DNA of 64,000 nucleotides. It comes from Cladocopium goreaui (taxonomy: Eukaryota > Sar > Dinophyceae > Suessiales > Symbiodiniaceae). A program made the translations under genes and the position numbers. The notes under the pieces are model-generated. The model had not been told where the DNA came from and made no database searches. It saw only the letters and a program-made list of their open reading frames with translations. This document shows, piece by piece, positions 48,484 to 61,653 of the stretch (the stretch's first letter is position 1; each line of letters begins with the position of its first letter). The stretch lies in NCBI GenBank assembly GCA_947184155.2, contig CAMXCT020000324.1, positions 224,501-288,500 of the forward strand. The letters run 5' to 3'.

Positions 48484-51400
48484 TGTACATCGACATCCAA
48501 AAGTCAATGGCACAGCAGTGAACAAAGAAATGTCAGAAGGAAAACATTGGAAGAGCGTCTTGGATATGGCAGTGGGTCAAAACCTTGTACCCCTTCTGTT
48601 CACATCAAAATAGCTGGGATTTATGGATGTTCATCCCTCTAAAAATGGTATTTTCATAGGTATTGATCCATACCCATATCTTGATCTGTTTGATCTGTTG
48701 AGGGGAAACTAGACTTCGTGAGCTCGGAGCCCTTGCAGCAAACAGACTGGTTCTGCTGTTCCAGTTCCAGATCTGATCTGCGTGGCTGTCGCCATTGGCA
48801 TCTTAAAGATCGCGTCCAACAGGGAAACCCTCTTCTCACGGCAAATTTCTTGGGGACTTCCATGTGTCTTTTTGGAAATCCGCAAACAGTTGGGACGCCA
48901 ATCATCTGCAACGCACTGAGGCTCACACGAGCTGGGGAGCAACGTGTGTTTGCAGGCCTTTACCTCGTACTCCAAAAGTTTGGCCTTCGCGTGGCTAAAG
49001 GGCCACTGGGATCAGTGCCCAATGGGTGGATATCCCATTTGCAATCCATTTGCCACTTTCATGGGGATCACCATGAAAGTTGCGCAGGTGACCAGCTCGA
49101 GGCTCCCGACATCCTGTGGCGCCTCGCCTGCGCAAAGGACCTGAGCGGTAAATTGAACACGGCTAGTGCGAATCACCACAATGAGCAAAACATGGTCCAA
49201 GTCATGAATTCCACTGAAGCATAATTGTTTCAGGGGAAACTCCAACAAACTTCAAGTGACAAGTCTCCCAATTTTTGTCCCTCAAATAGGGTTGTGAACC
49301 ACTATACTGTGACTATACTATATACTTGAGCAGGGCGATCACCCCAAGTTTCCAACCAAACTGTCGCACCCAAGCGACCAAAAATATCAAGAACATAGTT
49401 TCATCTATTTCCAGAATCCTGAGCAACTCTGGGAAAACTTATCTAGGTTCGTCTGAAACTTGGGTATCCACGGGTATCCCAAAATTTGAAGGTTAATCAT
49501 CATTTTCCCGAAGAAAAACTGATGATTTTCAGGTCCCGGAAGCCCCCATTGATAGACGAACCCATCTCAACAACCTGAAGGTTGAGACACAGGTCCCAAT
49601 CTCCCAGCGATGCAGTGCGCATCTGGGGCCCGTTCCAAAGCTGTCCATGCCAATAGGCGAACCACTGACATACCAGGCCCATGCCAAGATGGGAATCTCT
49701 GTGGCGGATCAAAGCTTTTTTTCGGCTGCCGGCTGACCATGTCCGAAGCGGGAGCATTTCCCCGATCTTCCCCCGATATTTACCGATGATTCTAGTGGGA
49801 TGCCTGGCGCAAACCGCTGGACAAGTCTTGCCTGGTGAGAATGGATGACTCCTAGACCCAGCAGTCTGATCAAAGCCTGTGTACAATAACTTGACGATCA
49901 TCTTTTTTCTGTTTGCCATTCCAGCCGTTGCAAATCATCTGAAATATCCTACTGAGTACTGCAGCTATTCGAGATGATGTGGGGTATGTTCCAAGCCAAA
50001 ATGTCACAGGCGGTACAGCCCTTTGCGCACTCCTGAGAGCAGTTGTTTGTGCAAGCCTCACTTCATGGTTGCACCACCTTGTGCCCTTACACCTACCTCT
50101 GGCAGAATGTGTGCGTGTGTGTGCGAGTTCTCTCAGTTTCTCAGGTACCTTCTGAGGGAAAAAAATCAACAGAAAGTCCACCATGTATCCATGATTTACC
50201 CTTGCAACACCACATAGATTGCTCCCAATTTGTTACAGGTACAACCCAACTTTCAGAAGCTGAGATCCTGAACAGCACCTTTTTGTCTAAGCTATGACAA
50301 TCCCTCGCAGAACGAAGCAGCGAAGGACGGAAAACCAAACACCTCAGGGCCCAAAACTGGTGCTGAGCCGAAAAAGTCTGGGAACCCCGAGATACCACCA
50401 TTTTCCCATTTTCCGCCATTTTCCGCTTTAGACGAGATACTCAAACAGTAGACCCAAAGTTTGCCAAAATTCTGCATTGCCATGACCCAAGGTCCAAAAT
50501 AAATAAAATTTGCACCGGAGCTGGGACTGTTACTGATTACTGATTCAGTGTCATTTTCATGCCCGAAACCATTCAAGATCTGAAGCTATTTGTTGCTCTC
50601 GAGGGCATCTTCCATTTTGGGCCTGACCGGGGTATAACCGGAAACTGCACGATTGTATTCAGAAACTGGGAGTTCGATTCAGCCAAGGAACTATATAGTT
50701 TCATATAGTTTCTTAGATGTTAATCCCCAACAAGACCCCAAGCAATACACAAAGAGACTTCCTGAGGTCACAAACCAGCAGCCAATGATTGTAGCCGCAC
50801 TCCGCTCGCCTCAGAAATACTGTCGGTTTACATAACATGGTCTACTTTTGGAGGCTTCACTATAACTGTCCTACTTTGATATGCACCCTATTTAGTAAGT
50901 CAGTGACAACCCTGTTATAGACCAGCTAATATAATATGTGGGATATATATATATGGATATACGGTATATGGGTTGATAGTTGATTACACACTTAACTGGG
51001 ATGCGCCCCCAGGAATGATGAAAAAAAAACTTTCTACAGATCAAAACTGGGCCATTTGGGTAAAGTTCAGGGCGAATCTTATCCACCAACAGCTGCGATT
51101 TTAAGGGTGAATCTTAACCATCTCTTAGAGCCCTGGGGGTTGAATTCCCATGATTCTTTGGTGGGGAAAAAAACTCACCACCCAAACACGCAGCCACTTC
51201 TGTACCGAGCTACTTCACGGTGGCACCTTTGGCCTTGAGCCCTGCCACCAATGTGGAACCTGAAAACCATGCCACATTTTTTCCACGCATGGCGACGGAT
51301 GGCGACGCGTGGCAAGCACAAATGCACAAAGCATCAAAAAATCATGGTTTAAAGTTTAAACATCAAAAACATGATTTGACATTCTGTAACCTGATCAAAA

Positions 51401-54400
51401 AAAACAAAAACGACGGTTTGACATGCGTTAACTATCTGGAAATCGGGATATGTAGCTAATATCTTTGATGTTAGATGTCCCCCGTGTGAGCCACCTAAAT
51501 GAATAGGGCCAGCACTATACCACAAAGTTCGTTTGGCGATGTTCCGTCTTTGGGGGAGAGGATGATTTCCGCACACAAATACTGACTGCATCAAGAGACC
51601 GGGGGGTCAAATGACATCTGCAAAGTTCCTGTTGACGTTTCTCTCCCAGAATTGTTTGCAGGCAAAATCTGCCGGAAACCGGTATATTTCGTGGTAAAAA
51701 CTTTGGTTTCCTATAGATTTTCCCTTAAACCAGCCCATTGATTCGAATCCCACCGACATGCCCCACTGTCAAAGAGGATCTCTTCAAAGATCGGAAGACC
51801 CATGAGCTCCTTGCTGTGGGCTGAAGTATGCGCCGTATAACGCTGGATGTTGATATATGAGGGTTTTTTTTAATTGGGGATCGCCAAGTCACCATTGGTT
51901 TCAATGTATACTAAAATGCTCTAATGACTGGATGATGTGGGGGTACCCCTTTGACTTAGGAAACCTGCATATTATCAACACCTTCAAAATGAACATCATC
52001 CACACGAAACCACTGAATCTAGCGCATGTTTGAATTCAATGAACCTTTGTCTACACTTCCTTTCACCTTGCTGGCGACGCAAATCTTCGGAGACCACCCC
52101 ACCCCCATGGCCCTGGCGTATCCTTCTTGGCATTCAGGACCCACCAAGCACAGTCTGGATCCAGATCCTTTTGCTGTTTCGTTTGCAGAACTGCCTAAGT
52201 TCACGGCTGCGTTTAAGTACCCGGGCAAGGATCAAAAGCGTGTTGCAGCTTCCTGGAGAAAGTTTAGAGCATAGCATCAAGAGCATGTTACAACTTCCTG
52301 GAGAAAGTGAGAAAGTTCCGCGTGTAGCGTCAAGAGCCTGTTGCAACTTCCTGGAGACAGCATCATGATCAGAACTTGGCTGGAACAGAAGCTTTGCCAC
52401 GGTTTAAGGTACGGTGTTGGTCGTTGGTTTCCTGCTTGGGGCCCCTCCTTCAGCACCCCCGGGCACCACATCTGGCGGTGGGATGGAAGGTGTAGAGGTG
52501 GAAGGCGAAGAAGGGGCAACCAAGAAGTTCGACCCGGTGGTTGAGCCGGAGACGGGAGTGTTACCAGTCATGTGGAGACTGTTGGGCCAGGTCCACATGC
52601 TCTTGGTTCGTGGGATGCCATGTGGATTTTTCATCGGGACAAATACGGTTTTACTCCCAGAAACGGGGGTTTCATTAAACATGGAAATGGCGTGCAAAAA
52701 TTGAAATCTCCACAAGCAATGATTGGGTTTAGCGATGAGAAACAAGTCTTGAATTCGATTGGGAAGGTTTACTGTCACAAAAGAGGTTGAACCAACAAAC
52801 ATGGCGGGGTTGGACCAAACCAAAAAAAGGATCCAACTCAACCAAAAGAAGAGTCTGTGTCAAAATTGGCTGGCCCACAGCGATTCACGCAGCTGTCATG
52901 CAGATTTCATCTACTTTTATGATTTTTGTTCGGAATCATTTATTTCGCATACAACCAATACCGTGCAGTCGCAAGGTGTGTATATATATATATATTACTA
53001 TATGATATTTTCATTTTCGCTGCAAGGGGCAGGACAGTCTCGCCGCATTTCGATGTATTGGACGTGGTTTTTTTTTCAATGTTTTCCAATGTTTTTTCTT
53101 TCTATAAATCTTTGTTGGTTGGAATTTCCTCGAAGAACCTAAAGCACACTCATGATGCTACGCTTTGAACTTGCTCCAGGAAATTGTAACACGTTCTTGG
53201 TGCTACGCCCTTTACTTTCTCCAGGAACCAATGGACGCATCATGTCGTTTGAGGCGACAGGGAGACATTGGTTTTGCGCATGTATGTATGTATGTATGTA
53301 TGTATGTATGTATATTTGGATTTTTTATTTATTTACCTCTTCATTCTTCATTTGATTATTTATTTAAAATAAATTAATGAATTAATCTATTTATGTCTCT
53401 ATGTTTTTGATTATTTATTTGTCTATATGAGTTACCTATATCCGTGTTTACTTTTATCTATGTGTACTTTCAAATATCTATTGGTTCATGCGTCTGTCTA
53501 TTTAAGTCTCTATTTGTATACGAATGCGTATGTATATATATATATACAAATACTGATTTATTTGTTTGCATTTTTTTGCGAATATTGACTCGTTGATTTA
53601 TGCATTTATGTGTTTATATATTTCTAATTTCTATTTGTATGCATACCTACGTGTAATATAACTATGATGCATACATGTAGGGAGAATTATGGAGATAGCT
53701 GAGATTCGTTTTTAGGCGCGCATTCTTTGTCCCAAGTCTCTTTTGGGCCGAAGACAAGCGTCACCAAGGCCGCTTTGAATCGATTAAGCCATTCTCAATC
53801 ACACTTCTGAACATTTGTGGAGGGAAACGCCCTCTGCTCCTCTTTCTCTTGGTTCTTGTTTCTCTTAGGGCGCGGCTTATTGTGCGTTGGCAACACAGCT
53901 AGTTTGACATTTCATCATTTCATGGGTTGCTTGTAAGAAAGGGCTGAGAGGATTTGGCAATGAGACAGCTAACAAAAAGACTGTGGCCTAACACGGCTTT
54001 TCCTTACAAATAATCATCGAAGGAAGTTTAGAACTCAAACTTCCGACAATATGGACAGATGAAAAGCAGAGGTGGGAAGAGTCAGAGAAGAGAAGAGAAG
54101 AAGAAAGAAGATCACAAAAGAGAAAGTCTCAGAAGAAAGAAGATCCAGGTTTGCGAAAAGGTAGGAAAGTCGCAAAACACTGTGTTTTTCCAATGATTTG
54201 TGGCTCGGGAGGGTCGAAAAGTAGGCTTGCTAAAGCGACGTGCGGAGCCAGCTGGCCAAATGCGAGATGAAAAATTGCACGCCGTTGTGGCGCAAAGCAC
54301 ATTTGCAAGTGAAAAAGCTAAAAGCACCTCACGTTCGGAGCACTTTTTGAAGTTGAGATGTCGAAAAGTGTATGGTGTTGTGGCGCGAAGCACATTTCGA

Positions 54401-54494
54401 AGTCAGAATGGAGTCTCGCTGAATTGCTGCGTTTCTGATGTTGTCAAGTTCACAACTGGGGAAGTCTCGCAGAATAGCCTCGTTTTCAAGCTTG

Positions 54495-54700
54495 CAGATA
54501 GACAGACAGACAGACAGACAGAGACAGACAGACAGGCAGGCAGCCAGACAGACAGACAGACAGACAGAGAGAGAGAGAGATAGATAGATAGATAGGTAGA
54601 CAGACAGACAGATAGATAGATAGATAGATAGACAGATAGATAGATAGATAGATAGGTAGATAGATAGATAGTCAGATAGAGAGAGAGAGAGAGAAAGAGA
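54495..54700. repeat. CAGA/GATA microsatellite
   Basis: (GACA)n, then (GATA)n, then (GA)n, about 205 bp. Confidence 0.92.
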
Positions 54701-54794
54701 GGAGACCTCAAGCACCTTTCGGTCCATCAGTGGCTTCGCTCTGCCATCCGTGATTCACAACAACCAACCGCTCCTATAGGTTTCCTATTTTTGA

Positions 54795-54836
54795 AACTTC
54801 CGCCACCGCCTTGTGCGGTACTACTGGTAGTGACTT
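54795..54836 (-). CDS. Candidate downstream exon of the alpha/beta-hydrolase gene
   Basis: After TGTCAG the minus strand reads KSLPVVPHKAVAEVS, which resembles the D-x-V-V-P-x-x-x-A/S segment preceding the catalytic His of alpha/beta-hydrolases. The acceptor is not AG|G and the phase to the preceding exon is unknown, so the call is tentative. Confidence 0.3.
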
Positions 54837-55339
54837 CTGACACTCACACTTGAGCACTGCTGCGGTGAATGTGAATCGTGCACGTTTTGATTGCATCTCT
54901 GAAGCTGCTTGCCAAAGAAGGATGCGTGCCAAACACTGATACTCAGACATGTACAAACCAATGTATCTTCTGAGCCCGACATATCATCAAGTCAGCAGAC
55001 CAATGTATCAAACTCCAGATGGGAATCATGAAGCCGATGAGGACAGGGCAGAGGGAAGTGGTGCTGCGTCCAGACAAGGTGACAAAGGAAACCCCAAAAG
55101 AAGAAACACAACTGAAATATAAAATGACCAAAGGTTACAAAATTATTTGGAAGCCAAAAAGGATTCTTCGGAAACCAAGGCTTATTCGGAAACCAAAAGA
55201 CCTTTCTTCGGAAACCAAGGATTCTTCGGAAACCAAAAAGTCTAGACAGGAAACCAAAACATGCCCACTGCAGGTCACTGCTGCGCTTTTGCTTTATATT
55301 TCTCATCGGCCATCATATCATGTCTCGTCCTGGATTTGC

Positions 55340-55545
55340 TTGTGAAGTTCAAGATACAACATCATGTTTAGAGGGGGACAGAGGAGTTTTGATCTCTTGT
55401 GAAGTTCAAGATGCAACCTAGTGGTCAGAGGGGTGGCAGGGTGTTGATCTCTTGCGAAGTTCCAAAAGCAACATAGTGGTCAGAGGGGTGCTGGCGGGGT
55501 TTTGATCTCTTGTGATGTTCAAAATGCAACATAGTGGTCAGAGGG
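55340..55545. repeat. 55-58-bp tandem repeat, about 3.5 copies
   Basis: GATCTCTTGTGAAGTTCAAG...GTGGTCAGAGGGG recurs at 55391, 55446 and 55504, with a diverged copy at 55339. It is flanked on both sides by GGTTTCTGAATCGTAC-like and GGAAACCAAGG repeats. Confidence 0.85.
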
Positions 55546-56064
55546 GGTAGCAGCCAAGTGCTGGTTTCTAAATCGAATTTTGGTTTCTGAATCGTACATG
55601 TTGAATCGTACTTTTTGGTTTCTGAATCGCGTTCTTTTCTGGGTTTCTGAATTGGTACGTTTTTTTTTCTGAATCGCTTCAGTTTTGGTTGCTGTCATTT
55701 TGGTTTCTGAATCGTACATTTTGGTTTCTGAATCCTGAATCGTGATTTTTGGTTTTTGAAGCGGGCGACGATCATGCCCGAAAAGCGTTCAGTCAAAATC
55801 TGCCCCGGAACCATCGCAAGAAACATTAACACCAACGAACAAACATTGAACATCAACATAAGTATATCACAACCAACATACAAACATATATGCCCCATAA
55901 ATCCCTTTCACCATTTTTGGGAGTGACATCTTCCCCATATGAAAGCATGTGTTTACTTCGTGTTAAATGGGATTCCCCACTCATGGATTTTAATCATCCT
56001 CAATATTTTGGTTCGTATGATCCCTTATATTTATCAACCAACAAGCGTTTTGAACAGCGCCAAC

Positions 56065-56962
56065 ACCTTCTGGTTGGTTCCGAGTTGCGGCCGGCGACAC
56101 CTGAGCGCGCTTCGCATCGGAGTCGGCAGCAATGATGTCCTTGGCGGCAAGGAGTGTGCGGTGACCCAAGGAATCTCAACGATAGTTGGTTGATAGTTGG
56201 TGATTTAATCAACAAAAAACAGATGTAATATGATACAATGATACATTTTAAGAACCAACCACAATATGATAATGTGGGATTTTAGCATCCAGAAAAAGGC
56301 ATAAAATGGAATTTGATGGGCTTTAATGGGACATTCCTAACCAACAATATGATACGAATCCAAGGCCCCTTTCATATAAAGCACCCCAAGAAAACATGAT
56401 TTCGCAGGAGATGGAATCACATGACATTCTGAGCAGCCAGATACCGCCATGACATATAGCACCTATCAGCATTTTCTCCAATTGGGATGCTGATAGATGC
56501 TATATGTCATGCTATATGTCAACAAGTGGAATATCAGGTGCCACTATTCTGCCATAGCAATGTCCAACCCAGCGCATACGCTGAGTTTGGCTCTCCGTAG
56601 AGCATGTTGTGGATCGGAGCCAGAAATCGCTTGACGCCCTCCCAGCTCGCGGTCCGCAAGTCGTAGATGCCTGGCGGAAAAAATCCCTCACTTGGCGGAT
56701 ATCACGATGAAACCCCAGGGATTGGGATATATGATGACGGTATATGTAGTTGTATTATTTATGTATGCATTTATTGAACTAACTAGCTAGTCATGTACAA
56801 TATCTAATTAATACTTGTTTAATATGTTTTGCTAATTCATCTTTTCATTTGTTGAATTAGTTTGCTAATTTGTGTTGCTGATTTGTGATTGGTTTACTGA
56901 AGTTTTCTACTAAGTAAGTAAGCAAGTAAGTAAGTAAGTAAGTAACTAAGTAAGTAAGTATC

Positions 56963-56998
<36 letters not shown>

Positions 56999-58817
56999 CA
57001 AGTAACTAAGTAAGTAAGTAAGTACGTACGTAAGTAAGAAAGTAAGTAACTAACTAACTAACTAAGTAAGTAACTAACTAACTAACTAACTAAGTAAGTA
57101 AGTAAGTACGTACGTAAGTAAGAAAGTAAGTAAGTAAAGTTCAGTTCAGTTAAGTAAAGTAAAGTAAAGCAAAGCAAAGTAAAGTAAAGTAAGTAAGTCA
57201 GTAAGTAAGAAAGTAACTAAGTAACCAAGGAACTAAGTAACTAAGTAACAAAGTAACAAAGTAATTAAGAAAGTAACTAAGTAACTAAGTAACTAAGAAC
57301 CTAAATAACTAAGCAACTAAGTAAATAGGTAAGTAAGTAAGTAAATAAGTAAGTAAGTAACTAAGTAACTAAGTAACTAAGTAACTAAGTAAGTAAGTAA
57401 AGTAATTAAGAAAGTAAGTAACTAAGTAACTAAGTAACTAAGAACCTAAGTAACTAAGTAACTAAGTAAGTCAGTCAGTAAGTCAGTCAGTAAGTAAGAA
57501 AGTTAGTTAGTTAGTTAGTTAGTCAGTTAGGTAGTTTGTCAGTTAGTTTGTCAGTTAGTTTGTCAGTTAGTTTGTCAGTTAGTTTGTCAGTTAGTTTGTC
57601 AGTTAGCTTGCCAGTTAGTTCGTTCCTTCGTTCGTCCGTTTGTCAGTTCATTCGTTCGTTCGTTCCTTCGTTCGATCGCTAGGCGTTTATTGTTTTTGAT
57701 TAGTGAAGTATTTACTTGTTTTACTGTCTATTGATTCATTTATTCATTTAGATGTTTTTTGGGTTGTCTGAGATATATGAATACATTCGTCTCAAAAGAG
57801 GAATGATTGCCCCAAACCCAATTGCCGCGCCTGAGACCAAGACCACAGCTTCAAAGCGGCGTTTACCTTACACTGACCGAAAAAAGGTTGGAAAACCCCA
57901 AAGATGTCGATTGTAAATCATGTTTCTGGGATATCACAACCCCCCAACCCTTGATCTTTGGCCTGGGCATGAATACCACTAGTCTTGTCTCAAATCGGAA
58001 AACCTCCCATGTTTTATGGTCAGTTTCACTAGATGATTTTCCTCACCATGGCATGGTGGAGCCAGGACCCTGGCCATTGGTTGGGACCACGCATTGCTCC
58101 AGGCCGTACAGAGAAGCCACGTGACCTCCGGAGGAGTAGCCTGCCATGGCACGAGCGGAAGACTTGCTCGTGGAAAAGCTTAAGAAACGAAGATTCAAGG
58201 GATTTAATTAATTTAATGGGATTTAAGAGTATTTAACAAGATTCTCTCCAAAATTTCTTGAAAGAATCAAACCAATGATTCTTGCTTAACACATTCGGGC
58301 TCTCCATTGGCTAATTAAAATTGGGGAAAATACACTTGGAATGGGATGGCTGCAAGCACGGAAGCGAATAAATCAAGTTTTCTCCTTCGTCATGGCTGCG
58401 AAATTTGACACATACCCAAATGGCAACCGGCCAAGGTTTGACCCCCAGGTTCCAAAGAAGGCAAGACATGGATCCAGCAAGTCTTCCCCTGGTTAAGGCT
58501 ATGTTCATTGGTTTTCCTGTTCGCCAAATTGTTTTAATTCAATCCTATGGCATGGCCACGTCTGACTTTTTCATGTGGTCCTTTATCCCACTGATAATTT
58601 ACGATTTGGGTTTGTCTGAAAATGGGATACCTCATTCCATCCATGGGTCAATCATCATTTTCCCCTATTAAAACGTCCCCCATGTCCAGATACACTCATA
58701 GAGATTATAATTGTCCATAACTCCATAACTCACCAATTTTGGCCAAATCTACAAGCCGGAGAGACCGCAAAGGACTAGGCGGCCATCGTTCCCAAGTAGC
58801 GCTTGATGTTTCTCGGC
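56065..58817 (-). CDS. Alpha/beta-hydrolase (esterase / kynurenine formamidase-like), partial, five exons
   Basis: Exons in transcription order: 58817-58766, 58140-58105, 57866-57831, 56670-56594 and 56139 to about 56065. They join in phase to read ...AEKHQALLGNDGRLVLCG-YSSGGHVASLYG, then KRRFEAVVLVSG-IYDLRTASWEGVKRF...MLYG, then DIIAADSDAKRAQVSPA. This is the order of the nucleophile elbow G-x-S-x-G (GYSSGG, with the Gly codon split by an intron), the next beta-strand V-L-V-S-G-I-Y-D-L, and the later S-P motif of small esterases such as kynurenine formamidase and carboxylesterases. The nucleophile is the Ser in GYSSGG; the acid and His lie in exons not found with certainty. Donors are GT, GC, GC and GA; all acceptors are AG|G. 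Two exons are only 36 bp. N-terminal exons (HGGxW oxyanion motif) should lie above 58817 but were not seen. Confidence 0.75.
56449..56510. other. 62-nt hairpin, 24-bp stem with one mismatch
   Basis: ATGACATATAGC at 56449 pairs with GCTATATGTCAT ending at 56510. The full arms are 24 nt with one mismatch and a 14-nt loop (56473-56486). The size resembles a small-RNA precursor, but no expression evidence exists. It lies in the intron between exons 4 and 5 of the hydrolase gene. Confidence 0.6.
56905..57690. repeat. TAAG / AACTAAGT / GTTAGTTTGTCA microsatellite block
   Basis: About 780 bp of degenerate tetra- and octamers, shifting from AAGT to AACT to GTTAGTTTGTCA and TTCG, within an intron of the hydrolase gene. 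Confidence 0.92.
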
Positions 58818-59143
58818 CTAAACATCCAGCACTGAATAGAAAATTTCAAGGGACAGAAGGGTTAACCTCGTAAAGTCATGATGGGCTCAGCAATCTGCAA
58901 GAGAGGCATGCACGCTGCACATATACATATACATGTACACGTACATCTACATATACATGTACATATACAGATACATATACAATATGCATTTTTACATATA
59001 TCTTCTACATACATTTTTTAACATAAACGTTTCCACATATATTTGCCATGTATTTTTACATATTTTTACAAATGCATTTTACATATCATATTCTTATCTA
59101 CATATAATACGTAATATACATTTACATTTACAAAAGATACTTA

Positions 59144-59410
59144 TACTGACGGACTTGTACTTAGAACATTAATTTTTGCGAGATTTCCAAACCCGTACTT
59201 AAAACATAAACGAACACATACTTAGAACATGGGACAGTGTTCTAGGTGCGCACTTAGAACATCAAAAAAAATATGTTTAGAACATTTCGATTGATTTTTG
59301 CATACTTAGAACATAAACAGACCATATACTTAGAACATGTTCAGTGACTTTGGTAAATCTGCACGGCATACACACAAATACCAATGTGAACACCACACTT
59401 AGAACACTTT
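59144..59410. repeat. Second copy of the GACGGACTT / CTTAGAAC repeat family
   Basis: It begins with CTGACGGACTTGTACTTAGAAC, like the element at 17741, and carries about eight spaced (C/T)TTAGAACA words (59158 to 59397). No matching right inverted terminus was found. Confidence 0.6.
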
Positions 59411-59589
59411 CTCCCCTCACTGCTGCTGAAACACATTGCCTTTTCTTCCGGAACAATATCCCAAGCAGTCTTTGCTGCAATGGGAAAGGTCTCTGGTGAT
59501 TTGTAGGTTACCTACTGGGGGTAGTCAAAAATCATAGGTTTCAATAGTAGTGTTTAATTTTGGTTGATGTGGGGCTCAAAAATTGTCAA

Positions 59590-60160
59590 ATCCTAAATGG
59601 AGTTAGTGCATAAGCCCTCAAGCTAGGGGGCTGAACCACGATGAATCACGCGTCTAGTATCTTAAAACATACATGACATGTTGTATGTGTTGAGTCTATA
59701 TTTAGCTGTGGGCAGGGCATCCTGGAAACGAAGAATGCGAAAGGTCCTTCAGCCAAATGGAATCTATCCACAAGCCCTGAGGATAAGGAACAGAACTACG
59801 TGTCTAGATCTAAAATATAATTGAGATCCAGGGATGTTCTAACTGTAGACTCTGCCACCTATCTATGCTATAGGCCTCCTGGACACTGAGAATATAGCAA
59901 GTTTTTCAGCCTAATGGAGTCTATGCACAAGACCTGAAGAAAAGGCGCAGAACCACATGTCTAGATCTTTTAAAACATAATTTGGGTTAATTTGGGATGT
60001 TCTAAGCGTAGGGTCTGCCAACTACCAGTGAGCATCCTGGAAGCTGAGAATATAAACGGTTTTTTAGACAAATGAAGTCTATGCACAAGACCTAAAGAAA
60101 AGGAACAGAACTACGCAACAGAACGTCGCGTCTAGATTTTTTAAAACATAATTTGGATTA
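59590..60160. repeat. Diverged tandem repeat, unit about 150-165 bp
   Basis: Segments around GARTCTATGCACAAGRCC recur at about 59602, 59760, 59926 and 60077, each followed by AACAGAACTACG and TCTAGAT...AAAACATAAT. Confidence 0.75.
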
Positions 60161-60174
60161 ATCTTCCTACCGGG

Positions 60175-60345
60175 GCTCTTCCCTTCCCGAAATTAACAAG
60201 ACCAGCTCTCTGTATCGCAGCCAGCCTCTGCATCACCACTGAGAGCGTCTGGAGGAGTTGCTTTGTGCTGGCTTCCCCAGCATCGTAGCAGCCTCGCTTC
60301 AGGAGGTCTGCTACGTAGGCCCTTTCGGCCGCGCCGCCTGGCGGC
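60175..60345 (-). CDS. Candidate exon of an unknown helical protein
   Basis: The minus strand reads AYVADLLKRGCYDAGEASTK followed by QLLQTLSVVMQRLAAIQRAG and LVNFGKG. It looks like an alpha-helical repeat segment, with codon use unlike the surrounding repeats. An acceptor fitting AG|G (CCGAAAG|GGCC) lies just upstream. I do not recognise a family, and no neighbouring exon was found. Confidence 0.35.
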
Positions 60346-60694
60346 ACGCTTTGCCTGCAGCCGGTGCACCAGCACCCCCGCTCCTTTTGGCAGAGCGACC
60401 TCGGAGCCTCATTTGGCCCTGCCAGCCAGGGGCAAAAAAAAAAAACAGGTTTGTGCCGGTGTCCTGGCGAGAACATGGAGCTCGACAGAGTGCGTCGCTC
60501 GCTCTTCATGTCTGCTTGAACTGGACTCAATCGGTGACATGAACTAACCGTCATCGTTCGCTTATGACATTTTCGGCTCCCAACGTGAAGGGTTCCTAGC
60601 CTAATTATATTGTCGAATGAGTGTTTTGGCATGTGCCTCGCGCTTGTTCTCCGGGCCGTCCTGGTACGGAGGCGGGTACGCGTCGGCTACTTCG

Positions 60695-60977
60695 TCATAA
60701 TCTCAATATATGTCAAACTCCGCTAGGTTGAGCAGACAACGGGTCATAATCTCAATATATGTCAAACCCCGCTAGGTTGGACAACGGGTCATAGTCTCAA
60801 CATATGTCAAACCCTGCTAGGTTGAACAACGGGTCCCAACATGTGGGCTCCAAAACGGGGGCGAAGGCATGCGCTATAAAGGATCCTAATCTCAACCTAT
60901 GTCAAACCCTGCTAGGGTGAGCAATGGGTCATAATCTCAACATATGTCAAACCCCGCTAGGTTGAACAACGGGTCTC
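60695..60977. repeat. 45-50-bp tandem repeat, five copies
   Basis: CATAATCTCAAYATATGTC...CCGCTAGGTTGA...CAACGGGT recurs at 60695, 60745, 60790, 60886 and 60930, with a 50-bp unique spacer after the third copy. Confidence 0.9.
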
Positions 60978-61653
60978 AACCCAAAAATCGCCAGTAGCAA
61001 ATGGTGACGTGTAAAACAAGGGGGAAACAAAAAACAAAAAACAAGCAAAGTAAATCCAAAGGCAAAACGCACACAAATTCCCGACTATGAGTCAACACCA
61101 AACTATAGGCCCCGGTTTTGGTTTGAAGATCCGACTGATCCAATTGAAAAACCACAGCGTTCAACACCAACCGTGCCAACATAAGCATTCCACAAGTAGT
61201 ACAACTTCATCGTTTCAGGCTTCCCCGCCTCGAAGCTCGAGCTTGCAATGCTTTTTGCTGATGACTGATGACTCGGACGCAAAATTCGGAGACGCAAAAT
61301 CGGAGTGAAACACTTGCCAAAGTCAGAGGCGTCGCCTTCAAACGACTCGGCGCCAACCAACTGACTGAGGCAAGTCTCAGCAAAAGATTGACGAAGGTGA
61401 ATTTTCATGAAAACACAGCATGACTTTACTTGAAGACCAGCTTGATTCGCATACATTGTGTATCTCACAATGGTTCATCGCAAACGTTCACCTTCGTCAA
61501 TTTTCAAAAATCGACACTCCCGATCCTGCAGATGCTTCCAGCACAACGTCCACGAACAACAGCGCATAAACGTTGAACACTACTATAGTGATTCATCGCT
61601 CCATGAAAAACTGATGATTGTATAATCAAACCGATGATTTCTAATCATTGACT

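Larger units (their letters stand above)
47523..54794. other. No confidently supported gene; scattered repeats
   Basis: Contains weak minus-strand exon candidates (a frame at about 49076-49145 reading VLCAGEAPQDVGSLELVTCA between CAG|G and a GT donor; one near 49580-49690 rich in Trp), an ATGT microsatellite (53281-53315) and a CTTCCTGGAGAAAGT repeat family (52237-52370, and in the opposite sense at 53155-53235). None identifies a gene. Confidence 0.35.

Noticed and set aside
51290-51315. GDG-like motif (ATDGDAW) as the ThDP-binding exon of acetolactate synthase
   Set aside because: Surrounding residues do not match the family and no splice sites fit.
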